DNA of 64,000 nucleotides, taken from NCBI RefSeq assembly GCF_900115345.1, contig NZ_FOWC01000011.1:62001-126000 (forward strand), in the 5' to 3' direction. Of this stretch, positions 15,000 to 22,778 are shown one piece after another. Every line of letters begins with the position of its first letter. The stretch's first letter is position 1. The notes beneath the pieces were generated by a model. That model was not told the origin of the DNA. It worked only from the letters and a program-made list of their open reading frames with translations, and did not search any database. Origin of the DNA: Amycolatopsis rubida. GTDB lineage: Bacteria; Actinomycetota; Actinomycetes; Mycobacteriales; Pseudonocardiaceae. The translations under genes and the position numbers were made by a program.

Positions 15000-15566
15000 T
15001 TATCGGGCGACGGGGATGCGCCGCCGCACCAACGCGCGGGCCGGGCCGCGCTTCTCGACCACCTCGAACCCCGCGTCGGCGAACATGCCGGTCGTACCGT
15101 GATAGAGGTCGGCCGCAGAATGCGTTCCGTCCGACACCGGGTACCCCTCGACGGCTTCCGCGCCCTCTTCGACGGCGTAGTCCATGCCAGCCCGTAGCAA
15201 CGCTGTCGCCAGCCCCCGCCGACGGCCGCGGCGGTGGATGTAGAAGCAGGTGATCGACCAGACCGCACCGGGCTCGTCCGACGCCATCACGCGCGACCGG
15301 GCCAGCCGCGGATTGTCCTTCCGCGGCGGCACGGCCACCCAGCCCAGCGGTTCACCGTCGACAATGCCCAAGAACCGCAGCGGTTTCCCGTCCTGAGCCT
15401 CGGTGCGGACGTGCCCCTTGCGGCCCTCGCGCCCGGCGGCCTTGAAGTCCGGCCCGGCGAGCCGGAAGAACGCGCACCAGCAGCCGCCCCGCACCCCGCG
15501 GGGACCGAAGAGCTGCTCGAACGTTTCCGCGCTGAGCGGGACGCATCCGGGAGCGCTATCCGGCAA
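15000..15566 (-). CDS. GNAT-family N-acetyltransferase
   Basis: A 188-residue acetyl-CoA-dependent acyltransferase. The acetyl-CoA loop is visible as FYIHRRGRRRGLATALLRAG (residues about 108-127), followed by a helix and the C-terminal TTGMFADAGFEVVEKRG. The N-terminal part has RGGCWCAFFRLAG. The first codon is TTG at 15566, and the frame overlaps the HMG-CoA lyase stop by 11 bases; an internal start downstream is possible. It lies in the minus-strand series birA, PH protein, HMG-CoA lyase, this gene. Substrate unknown. Confidence 0.85.
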   Translation of the reverse strand: MPDSAPGCVPLSAETFEQLFGPRGVRGGCWCAFFRLAGPDFKAAGREGRKGHVRTEAQDGKPLRFLGIVDGEPLGWVAVPPRKDNPRLARSRVMASDEPGAVWSITCFYIHRRGRRRGLATALLRAGMDYAVEEGAEAVEGYPVSDGTHSAADLYHGTTGMFADAGFEVVEKRGPARALVRRRIPVAR

Positions 15567-16485
15567 GCGCGTTCACGACCCGCGACGGCGACGGACGGCC
15601 CAGCTGCCCGGCCATCCACACGCTGGTCTCCACCAGCTTGCCGAGATCGACTCCGTGCTCCACGCCGAGCCCTTCCAGCAGCCAGACCAGATCCTCGGTC
15701 GCCAGGTTGCCGGTCGCCGACTCGGCGTACGGGCAGCCGCCGAGACCGCCCGCCGACGAGTCCACAGTGGACACACCGGCGCGCAGTGCGGCCTCGGTGT
15801 TGGCCAGCGCCTGGCCGTAGGTGTCGTGGAAGTGCACGGCGAGCGGCGAAGTGTCCCCGAACGCCTCGACCAGCCGGGTGACCTGGTTCGTGGTGGCGAC
15901 GCCGATGGTGTCGCCGAGCGAGAGCTGCGAGCAGCCGAAGTCGAGCAGCCGCTTGCCCGCCCGCACGACCTGCTCCACGTCGACCACGCCCTCCCACGGA
16001 TCGCCGAAGCACATCGACAGGTAGCCGCGGACCTCGATGCCCTCCTCGCGGGCCCGCGTGACCACCGGTTCGAACATGCCGAACTGGTCGTCGAAGGTCG
16101 AGTTCAGGTTGCGCTGGGCGAAGGTCTCGGTGGCGCTGGCGAAGATCGCGATGTGGTCGACGCCCGCGTCGAGCGCGCGGTTGAGGCCGCGGTCGTTCGG
16201 GACCAGCACCGGGTAGCGGACGCCGTCGTGGCGGTCGAGCCCGGCGAGCAGCTGTTCGGCGTCGGCGAGCTGCGGCACCCACTTCGGGTGCACGAAGCTG
16301 GTCGCTTCGAGGGTGGTCAGCCCGGCGCCGGCGAGCCGGTCCAGGAATTCGAGCTTGACCTCGACCGGCACGACCGAGCTCTCGTTCTGCAGCCCGTCGC
16401 GCGCCCCGACCTCCCAGATCTCGACCCGCGGCGGCAACCCGCCCGCGGGGACCCGTTCCGGCAGGCCGACCTCTTGAGCACCCAC
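15556..16485 (-). CDS. hydroxymethylglutaryl-CoA lyase
   Basis: Splits 3-hydroxy-3-methylglutaryl-CoA into acetyl-CoA and acetoacetate, the last step of leucine breakdown. The 309-residue TIM-barrel protein of the DRE-TIM family has the catalytic EVGARDGLQNE near residue 22, the barrel strands VPNDRGLNRALDAG and FASATETFAQRN, the metal-binding HFHDTYGQALAN near residue 205, and the HMG-lyase signature GGLGGCPYAESATGN with the active cysteine near residue 240. GTG at 16485 has AAGGAGA upstream; its upstream neighbour's stop is one base away, so translation is coupled to the PH-domain gene. 3-hydroxy-acyl lyases with other substrates are possible but less likely. Confidence 0.9.
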   Translation of the reverse strand: MGAQEVGLPERVPAGGLPPRVEIWEVGARDGLQNESSVVPVEVKLEFLDRLAGAGLTTLEATSFVHPKWVPQLADAEQLLAGLDRHDGVRYPVLVPNDRGLNRALDAGVDHIAIFASATETFAQRNLNSTFDDQFGMFEPVVTRAREEGIEVRGYLSMCFGDPWEGVVDVEQVVRAGKRLLDFGCSQLSLGDTIGVATTNQVTRLVEAFGDTSPLAVHFHDTYGQALANTEAALRAGVSTVDSSAGGLGGCPYAESATGNLATEDLVWLLEGLGVEHGVDLGKLVETSVWMAGQLGRPSPSRVVNALAG

Positions 16486-16486
16486 G

Positions 16487-17062
16487 TCAGCGTCTCCTTC
16501 CGCGCGGTTCCCGGCCGCGCGGGGGCAGAGGTTCGGTGTCCTGCGGGCCGGGCGCGCCGTGGTAGTCGTCGTAGGGATTGTCGTTGACTTCGCGGTAAAT
16601 GACCGTGTGCACGTGCTCGACGTGGGGAATGTCATCGAAGCGCAGCGGCTCGTCCGAGGCCGACTCGATGATGAGCGTGCCGCAGCCGAAGATCCGGTCG
16701 AGCAGGCCGTGCTCGAACTGCACGCTGTTGATCCTCGACAGCGGGATGTCGATGCCGGTGCGCTTGAGCACGCCCTCGCGCGCGATCAGCCGGTCGGTGG
16801 TCACGATGAAGTGCGTCGTGCGCCAGCGGACCAGCGGCGCGAGGAACAGCCACACCACGAAGATCAGCGCCACCACGGCGACGGCGATCATCGTGATGTT
16901 GTTCCACGGCCCGGCGAAGTCCTTGGCGACCACGAGCAGCCACACCGCCGCCCCGACGGTGATCACGAACGCCAGGAACGGGAAGATCAGCATCTTGAAG
17001 TGCGGGTGGCTGTGCACCACCACGCGTTCGTTCTGGCTGAGCAAATCGTCCGGATAGGCCAC
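16487..17062 (-). CDS. PH-domain (bPH2/DUF304) membrane protein
   Basis: A 191-residue membrane protein with two adjacent transmembrane helices (about residues 22-44 and 50-73) followed by a bacterial pleckstrin-homology-like domain (RTTHFIVTTDRLIAREGVLKR onward, with SRINSVQFEHGLLDRIFGCG) and a charged cytoplasmic tail. GTG at 17062 is chosen by GGGGAG 9 bases upstream and by the start of conserved sequence (AYPDDLLSQNERVVVHSHPH). Rv3278c is the positional and sequence counterpart next to birA in mycobacteria. Function unknown; the constant pairing with biotin ligase and acyl-CoA carboxylase genes suggests an envelope-lipid link, which is inference. Confidence 0.85.
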   Translation of the reverse strand: MAYPDDLLSQNERVVVHSHPHFKMLIFPFLAFVITVGAAVWLLVVAKDFAGPWNNITMIAVAVVALIFVVWLFLAPLVRWRTTHFIVTTDRLIAREGVLKRTGIDIPLSRINSVQFEHGLLDRIFGCGTLIIESASDEPLRFDDIPHVEHVHTVIYREVNDNPYDDYHGAPGPQDTEPLPPRGREPRGRRR

Positions 17063-17145
17063 GGCGGGCGCTCCCCTGCGAATGTGTGCCGATGTGGTGG
17101 ATCCACCGTACCGGCGCGGGCCTCGCGCGGGCGCGCCCGTTCCGG

Positions 17146-17955
17146 TCAAGCGGGGCGGACGTGCACCACATCACCGGCGAAAACGGTCAGCCGCCGCCCG
17201 TCGGGGACGTCGACCTGCAACTGGCCGGACGCGTCCAGGTCCGCGGCGCGGCCGGCGAGCGTCGACCCGTCCGGCAGCTGCACCTGGACGTCCTGGCCGA
17301 GGGTCGCGCAGCGGGCGCGGTAGTCGCCGAGCAGACCGGCCTCGGTGAGGTCGCCGCCCGCCGTCCGCCAGCGGCGTTCGAGGTCGTCGAACCTGATCAG
17401 CAGGCCGAGCGCGACCTCGGTCCGGTCGGTGCTCGTCGCGCCCTGCTCGGCCAGCGAGGTCGCGGGAAGGCCGCCCGGACCGGCCGGGACGTCGTCGCCG
17501 AGCGGCAGGACGTTCAGCCCGATGCCGAGCACCACGGCCGCGTCGTCGGTGCCGACAGCCTCGGCGAGGATGCCCGCGCACTTGGCCCGCTCAGGCCCGG
17601 CGAGCACGTCGTTAGGCCATTTGAGGGCCACGTCGACACCCAGATCGGTGGCGAGCGCGTGCACCGCGAGACCGGCGACCACCGACAGTGAACCGAGTGC
17701 GGAGAACGGCACACCAGCGGGGCGCAGCGCGATGCTCAGGTACAGCCCGGCGCCCTTCGGCGAACTCCACGAGCGAGCCCGCCGTCCCACTCCGGCCGTC
17801 TGGTGTTCGGCCAGCAGAACGGTCCGGTCCGCCGCTCCCGCGATGAGGGCTTCCCGCAGGTCAGCATTGGTGGAACCGGTCGTCTCCACGACGTCGAGGC
17901 GGGCGCAGCGGCCGCCGAGTCCATCCCGCAGCCGCGCCGCGTCGAGTTCAGCCAT
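17146..17955 (-). CDS. birA: biotin-[acetyl-CoA-carboxylase] ligase BirA (group I, no DNA-binding domain)
   Basis: Makes biotinyl-5'-AMP and transfers biotin to the carrier lysine of acyl-CoA carboxylase alpha chains such as the AccA3 encoded at 41-43 kb. The 269 residues start directly with the catalytic domain: VVETTGSTNADLREA near residue 22, the biotinyl-AMP loop GVGRRARSW near residue 55, KWPNDVL near residue 115, and an SH3-like C-terminal domain. There is no N-terminal winged helix, so it cannot repress transcription as E. coli BirA does. ATG at 17955 follows a TATTGT hexamer by 6 bases. Diverges from the NlpC/P60 gene over 80 bases. Confidence 0.95.
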   Translation of the reverse strand: MAELDAARLRDGLGGRCARLDVVETTGSTNADLREALIAGAADRTVLLAEHQTAGVGRRARSWSSPKGAGLYLSIALRPAGVPFSALGSLSVVAGLAVHALATDLGVDVALKWPNDVLAGPERAKCAGILAEAVGTDDAAVVLGIGLNVLPLGDDVPAGPGGLPATSLAEQGATSTDRTEVALGLLIRFDDLERRWRTAGGDLTEAGLLGDYRARCATLGQDVQVQLPDGSTLAGRAADLDASGQLQVDVPDGRRLTVFAGDVVHVRPA

Positions 17956-17961
17956 GTGCCC

Positions 17962-17967
17962 ACAATA
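17962..17967 (-). promoter_or_regulatory. -10 element TATTGT of birA
   Basis: On the minus strand TATTGT, then GGGCAC (6 bases), then the ATG at 17955; no ribosome-binding site is visible, so birA is probably transcribed without a leader. Confidence 0.65.
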
Positions 17968-18022
17968 TGAGAGCCCCCCTAACGTGCAAGCCGTTCGCTC
18001 GTTACCCAGAGGTGCGCTCTTC

Positions 18023-18028
18023 TAGATT
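18023..18028 (+). promoter_or_regulatory. -10 element TAGATT of NlpC/P60 gene
   Basis: TAGATT is followed by 7 bases (GGACGCC) and the GTG at 18036. It selects that start over the in-frame ATG at 17967, which would overlap the birA promoter. Confidence 0.7.
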
Positions 18029-18035
18029 GGACGCC

Positions 18036-19145
18036 GTGACGCCGGAGACCCCCACCGCCGACGCGCCGCCGAAGCCCGCGTGGGCTCGCGGCGCGCTGTA
18101 TCGCGGACTCGTGGCGTTGCCGCTGGTTGCCGGACTCGCCACCGCGGGCTGGCTGGTTGCCGGACGCGACCAGCCCGCGCCCGTTCCGACGCAGGCCGCG
18201 CTCACCGCACCGACGCCCGCCCAGACGGTCAGCGGTCCGTCGGTGTTGCAGGCGAGCGCTCCGGTGCAAGCACAGGAACCGGCGCAGGGCGCTGCTGGCG
18301 GAGGCGGTGGCCCGGCCCCGCTGCAGAAGTGGGCGGACTCGCTCGCCGGGCCGCTGGACATCCCGACCGCCGCGTTGCTCGGGTACGCCAACGGCGAGTT
18401 GACGATGCGCAAGGAGCGCCCGGACTGCCACCTGTCGTGGGTCACGCTGGCGGGTCTCGGCGTCGCCGGCAATAACCATGGCCGCGGCGACGGCGAGCCG
18501 ATGGGGCTCTCGACGCAGCAGTGGAAGAAGTACGGCGCGCAGATCCCCGGCATCGCGAACCCGGCGCTGTCCGACCCGTCGGCCGCGTCCGTCGCCGCGG
18601 GGCGCGCACTGTGCGCGAGCGGTGTCGACCTGTCAGCGGGCAATGGCTGGTGGAAGGCCGTCGCCGGGTACGAGAACGGCAGCGGCATGGAGCTGTTCCG
18701 GCAGCGAGTGCTCGGCTACGCCCAGCTGTACGCGACGCTTTCGCTGGACCCGGCGAAGTCGAACGCGCCTTCGGTGCACGCCACGCGATTCGCGCTCGGA
18801 CAGCTCGGCCTGCCGTACGTGTGGGGCGGCAACGGTCCCGACGCGGGCGCGGCCGGGTTCGACTGCTCGGGTCTCACCAAGGCTTCCTACGACAGCGCCG
18901 GGGTTTCCTTGCCGCGCACGGCGGACAGCCAGTTCCGCTCGATGCCGCCGGTTCCGGGCGGGCAGGAACCGCAGCTGGGCGATCTCGTCTTTTACGGCAG
19001 CCCGGCGACACGCATCCACCACGTGGGGCTGTACCTGGGGAACGGCCTGATGATCAACGCGCCGACCGAAGGACAGGCAATCCAGATCCACACGTTCCAC
19101 CGGCCGGGGGACGACTACGCCGGGGCGGGGCACCCGGCGAACTGA
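18036..19145 (+). CDS. NlpC/P60 peptidoglycan endopeptidase with a degenerate lytic-transglycosylase-like domain
   Basis: A 369-residue cell-wall enzyme. After a short cytoplasmic part, one transmembrane or signal-anchor helix (about 24-45) and a low-complexity Ala/Pro/Gln linker, residues 100-230 resemble the MltB-like transglycosylase domain of actinobacterial wall hydrolases (CHLSWVTLAGLG, then YENGSGMELFRQRVLGYAQLYA). The expected catalytic glutamate after that motif is absent: the site reads GVAGNNHG. Residues 245-369 are NlpC/P60 with C277 in FDCSGLT, H329 in HVGLYLG and a following polar residue, so peptide-bond cleavage in wall stems is likely. Leaderless GTG start. Divergent from birA. 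Confidence 0.88.
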   Translation: MTPETPTADAPPKPAWARGALYRGLVALPLVAGLATAGWLVAGRDQPAPVPTQAALTAPTPAQTVSGPSVLQASAPVQAQEPAQGAAGGGGGPAPLQKWADSLAGPLDIPTAALLGYANGELTMRKERPDCHLSWVTLAGLGVAGNNHGRGDGEPMGLSTQQWKKYGAQIPGIANPALSDPSAASVAAGRALCASGVDLSAGNGWWKAVAGYENGSGMELFRQRVLGYAQLYATLSLDPAKSNAPSVHATRFALGQLGLPYVWGGNGPDAGAAGFDCSGLTKASYDSAGVSLPRTADSQFRSMPPVPGGQEPQLGDLVFYGSPATRIHHVGLYLGNGLMINAPTEGQAIQIHTFHRPGDDYAGAGHPAN

Positions 19146-19293
19146 CGTCCGCCGCCGGCGTGCCGAAGGGTCGCGGCGCGGGATCGGCGTGCTCCGCCCG
19201 TCGGCGAACCAGCGGCAAGTTTCCCGTTTCCGCATGCAGCGCCCGTCTGTCGCTTATGCTCCGGAGCATTCTTCCTGACGGGAAAGGCACGCC

Positions 19294-19821
19294 ATGTCCG
19301 CTCGCATCCTCCCCTTTCTTGCCGTGGGCGCTGCCCTTCTGATCCCCAGTTGCTCCGGCGAAAGCGGCGGCACCGCCTCTCCCGCGCCCACGTCCTCCTC
19401 GGCCGCAAAGCCGTCAGCCTCGCCGTCGCCGTCCACCTCCGCGGCACCGTCGTCGTCGGCTGCGGCGGAGTCGGAAGCGACCGGCGGGGACGCGGTCGAG
19501 CGGTACGAAGCCTTCATGCACGCGGCGGGCAGGCAAGACCTCGCGACGGTGTGCGAGATCGCCGGTCCGGCTGCCAAGCAGGCGGAGGACGAGGGCATGG
19601 GACCGTGCGAGAAGACGATGCCGATGGCGTTCCAGATGATCTCCCCGGCACAGAAAAAGGCCCTGCAGACCGCCACGGTCGACCGGTCCAAGATCAAGGA
19701 CGGGCCCACGAAGGTCGAAATCCCGGCACGCGCGGTGAAGGCTTCCGTCAAGTTCACCGACAGCGACCTCGGCGACGCGGTTATGGAGAATCGCGGCGGC
19801 AAATGGTACGTAGTCGACTGA
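19294..19821 (+). CDS. putative lipoprotein with Ser/Ala/Pro linker
   Basis: A 175-residue exported protein. The N-terminus has a hydrophobic core (ILPFLAVGAALLIPSC) ending in C20, a lipobox with an atypical proline at -2. Residues 24-65 are Ser/Ala/Pro/Thr-rich, as in wall-spanning linkers. The C-terminal domain (about 68-175) is a small alpha/beta domain beginning AVERYEAFMHAAGRQDLATVCEIAG with two cysteines (CEIAG, PCEK) that could pair, and ending ENRGGKWYVVD, like NTF2/DUF4878-type lipoprotein domains. The 3' end overlaps the convergent SARP regulator gene by 41 bases. Ligand unknown. Confidence 0.75.
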   Translation: MSARILPFLAVGAALLIPSCSGESGGTASPAPTSSSAAKPSASPSPSTSAAPSSSAAAESEATGGDAVERYEAFMHAAGRQDLATVCEIAGPAAKQAEDEGMGPCEKTMPMAFQMISPAQKKALQTATVDRSKIKDGPTKVEIPARAVKASVKFTDSDLGDAVMENRGGKWYVVD

Positions 19822-22708
19822 CCCAATGCGCGGCACCGGCGCGGCGGGCCACTTCGGCGGCCTTGCGGTAGTGCTCCTCGGACGGCAGTCCCAATCGGAC
19901 GGCCAGTTCGCCCAGGTAATAGGCGACCGGGCCGAGTGTCACCATGCCGGAACCGGCACCGGCCAGTTCGTTCTCCGCGGGGGCCAATCGCGCATACAAC
20001 TCGCGTGCGTCTCCGGTCGAGACGGTGAGGCAAGCGCGCAGTTCGAGGAAGAGGTCCGGGCGCTCTGGCGGCAGTATGAAGTCCACTGTGGACTCCAGAC
20101 CGTGTTGGACACAGAGGCAATGCCGGGCGAGCGGCAGCAGGCCACGGTCCACTCCGGACATTCCGCTGCCGGGCAACCGGACCGCGGCGCTGCGGTAAGC
20201 GGCGTCCGCGGCAGCGACCGGACCGGTGACCGCCAGGCGGAGCGCGCGGTACCAGTCGGTGAATACGCTGACGAGCGGGAGGTCGTACTGCTCCCCCAGC
20301 CGATCCGCTGCGGTCGCGTGGGTGTCGGCAGCGGCGAAGTCGGCTAGCGCTGAGCGGGCCTGCGTCAGCACCAGGTGACCGAGCACCTCGAATGTCACCA
20401 GCCGGTGCCGAGCAGCCAGGTCGACCAGTTCCTCGCCGATCCGGGCGCGTTCCGGGGCCAAGCCGGCACGGGTAAAGGTCTGCGTCCAGCGTGCGTTCAA
20501 CGCCAGCGCCAGCAACGCCGGATCCTCGGCGGATCGCGCCAGTTTCTCCGCTTCGACAGCGGCGTCGCGGGCGCGTTGACCGCCTTCGTTGCGCAGTTCC
20601 AACGCGATGGTCGCCAGCAGCCGGGTGCGCACGAGCGGATCGGTGGTGTGCACGCGTTCGGCGGCGTCGGCGATGCGGCGGGCCAGCACGGGGTCGTCGT
20701 TCTCGGTCCAGATTCCCGGCACGTCGAAGGCGGTCAGTACCCGGAGGGTCAAAGCGGAATCGTCGCCGGCTAGGTCCAGCGCCTCGGCGCGGTAGCGGCG
20801 CGCGGCGGTCAAGGAGCCAGTGAACGCGGACGTCCGAGCGAGACCCATCAGCAATTCCACCGTACGCGGGCCTTGCGCCAAAGCAGCTTGCCAGAGCCGA
20901 AGTGCTTCGTGCGGCGCGAAATCTCGCTCAGCGCGTTCTGCGGCTGCTTGCGCGTAAGCGGTTCCGCGATCGTCTCCGGCAAGCAGGAAGTGGTGGGCCA
21001 GCAAGGAAATTGCCGACGGCCGACGGCTCGCCAAAGTCTCGCCGACCTCGCGGTGCAGCTGTGCACGTCGAGCTAGCGAAAGATCGTCGTAGACGGCGTC
21101 GCGGACGAGCGCGTGCGCGAACCGGAACGCGCGCGGTCCGCTTTCGCTCAGAAATCCTGCCTGTACAGCGGTTTCCAGCTCGTCGAGGACGTCACCGAGC
21201 AGGCCGAGATCGACATCCGCGCCGATCACCGCGGCCTTCCCGAGCACCGCGCGCACCTGGTCGGGCAACGCGGCGATCCGGTTCCGGACGACGTCGCGTA
21301 CTCCGTCCGGCAGGTCGCCTTCGGCATCCAGTGCGCGGGCGAGTTCCTTGACGAAGAACGGGTTTCCGCCAGATCGCCGGTGAATCACAGCGGCGGACTC
21401 GGGACCGGCCAGCTCGGCCACTGCCTCGGCCGAAAGCCCGCCTAGGTACAGCCGAACCGGGTCGGCGCGCGCTAGCCTGCCCAACGCCGCGGTCAGTTCC
21501 GGAGCGACTCCGGTGGTCCGGTACGTCGCGATCAACAGCACCGGAGCCGCGGTCATCGACGTCAGCAGCGCCAGGGTTTCCTCGCCCGCCCACTGCAAAT
21601 CGTCCAACACGAGCAGCAGCGGACCCCGGCGAGCCACCTCAGCGATCCGCGCGGTCATCGCCTGATGCCACTCGAAGCGCGCTACCGCCGGGTCGCCACC
21701 GGTCGCCCGCGGCGGGACCGGTTCTCCCAGCGCGGCGAGAATCCGTGTCCACGGCCAGGCGGGCGGCACCCCGGCGCCATCCGGATTCACGCCCCACGCG
21801 GTGGTCCAGCCCAGTCGCGCGGCGAATTCCTCGACCAGCGCCGTCTTGCCCGCGCCCGCCTCGCCGGACACCAGCACGAGCCGGAATCGCTTGCGGTCAG
21901 CCACTTCCGCCGCGACCTCGGCGAGCCGCGCCAGCTCCGGATCACGCCCGGCCAGCCGCCCGGGAACCGACGGGGTCAGCTGCGGAGCCTGCGCCAGGAC
22001 GTCCTGCTCCACCTGCCGCAACGCCGGACCAGGGTCGACCCCCAGCTCCGCCGCGAGCCCGGCCCGCGCCCGACGCAAGGCGGCAAGCGCGTCCCCCTGA
22101 CGTCCCGCGCGGTACAAGGCGAGCGCGAGCAATCGCCACGCTTCCTCGCGCAGCGGATGAGCGTCCACAAGGGACTCCAGATCCGGCACGGCTTCGGCAG
22201 CACGGCCAAGATCCAGCAAACCAGCTGCCCGCCGTTCCAGCGCGAGCAACCGCAGTTCGTCCAGCCGAGCCCGTTCGGCACGCGCCCACGGCTCGTCCGA
22301 GAACTCCGCGTACGGCTCGCCCCGCCACCAGCCGAGCGCCTCGTCCAACTGCGCGACCGACGGTGTCCCGCGCAGCAACGCCTCGAACCGCCATGCGTCA
22401 ACCTGCTCCGGTTCGGCACGCAGCGCGTACCCCGGTCCAGCCGTGACCAGCAGCTTCGCGGGCGTCCGCGGCGGACGGTCCGGTTCGAGCGAACGCCGCA
22501 ACGCGCCGACAAACGTCTGCACCGCACCGACCGCGCCTGCCCGAGGTTCGGTCCACAACGCGTCGACCAGCGCGTCCGTCGACACCACCTGCCCGCGGGC
22601 GACGAGCAGGCGCGCGAGCACCGCACGGTGCCGCGGCCCAGGCAACGCCACCGGCCCGCGTGCGTCATCGGCCGCCAACGGGCCCAGCACCGAGAACGAG
22701 ATGGTCAT
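19781..22708 (-). CDS. large SARP-family transcriptional regulator (AfsR-like: HTH, BTAD, AAA, TPR)
   Basis: A 975-residue activator of the Streptomyces antibiotic regulatory protein type. Residues 1-95 form an OmpR-like winged helix (FSVLGPLAADD, then GALRRSLEP); 96-245 are the bacterial transcriptional activator domain; 255-520 an AAA/STAND ATPase with Walker A GEAGAGKT near 278 and Walker B LLLVLDDLQW near 364; the rest is TPR-like helical repeats ending at a TAA that overlaps the lipoprotein gene by 41 bases. ATG at 22708 is chosen because the conserved winged helix starts there. Large SARPs often sit in secondary-metabolite clusters, but no such cluster is visible here. The 70-base spacer to the divergent hydrolase contains 11-base direct repeats expected for its own operator. 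Confidence 0.9.
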   Translation of the reverse strand: MTISFSVLGPLAADDARGPVALPGPRHRAVLARLLVARGQVVSTDALVDALWTEPRAGAVGAVQTFVGALRRSLEPDRPPRTPAKLLVTAGPGYALRAEPEQVDAWRFEALLRGTPSVAQLDEALGWWRGEPYAEFSDEPWARAERARLDELRLLALERRAAGLLDLGRAAEAVPDLESLVDAHPLREEAWRLLALALYRAGRQGDALAALRRARAGLAAELGVDPGPALRQVEQDVLAQAPQLTPSVPGRLAGRDPELARLAEVAAEVADRKRFRLVLVSGEAGAGKTALVEEFAARLGWTTAWGVNPDGAGVPPAWPWTRILAALGEPVPPRATGGDPAVARFEWHQAMTARIAEVARRGPLLLVLDDLQWAGEETLALLTSMTAAPVLLIATYRTTGVAPELTAALGRLARADPVRLYLGGLSAEAVAELAGPESAAVIHRRSGGNPFFVKELARALDAEGDLPDGVRDVVRNRIAALPDQVRAVLGKAAVIGADVDLGLLGDVLDELETAVQAGFLSESGPRAFRFAHALVRDAVYDDLSLARRAQLHREVGETLASRRPSAISLLAHHFLLAGDDRGTAYAQAAAERAERDFAPHEALRLWQAALAQGPRTVELLMGLARTSAFTGSLTAARRYRAEALDLAGDDSALTLRVLTAFDVPGIWTENDDPVLARRIADAAERVHTTDPLVRTRLLATIALELRNEGGQRARDAAVEAEKLARSAEDPALLALALNARWTQTFTRAGLAPERARIGEELVDLAARHRLVTFEVLGHLVLTQARSALADFAAADTHATAADRLGEQYDLPLVSVFTDWYRALRLAVTGPVAAADAAYRSAAVRLPGSGMSGVDRGLLPLARHCLCVQHGLESTVDFILPPERPDLFLELRACLTVSTGDARELYARLAPAENELAGAGSGMVTLGPVAYYLGELAVRLGLPSEEHYRKAAEVARRAGAAHWVSRLRTICRRDSP

Positions 22709-22735
22709 CAGTTCCGTACTGTAATCAGCTCGCTC

Positions 22736-22757
22736 GTTGCTGATCGGTTGCTGATCG
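22736..22757 (+). promoter_or_regulatory. SARP-type operator: two 11-bp direct repeats
   Basis: GTTGCTGATCG occurs twice without interruption (22736-22746 and 22747-22757). The 11-base period is one helical turn, the hallmark of SARP binding sites. The second repeat ends exactly 8 bases before the hydrolase -10-like hexamer, the spacing known for AfsR and ActII-ORF4 sites. ATCAGC at 22724-22729 is an inverted half of the same core, facing the regulator gene. Confidence 0.7.
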
Positions 22758-22765
22758 GCCCGGCC

Positions 22766-22771
22766 CACGCT
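22766..22771 (+). promoter_or_regulatory. weak -10 element CACGCT of the alpha/beta hydrolase gene
   Basis: CACGCT lies 7 bases before the ATG at 22779 and 8 bases after the SARP-type repeats. It is a poor -10 match, as expected for a promoter that depends on an activator bound at -35. Confidence 0.5.
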
Positions 22772-22778
22772 GGGTCGC

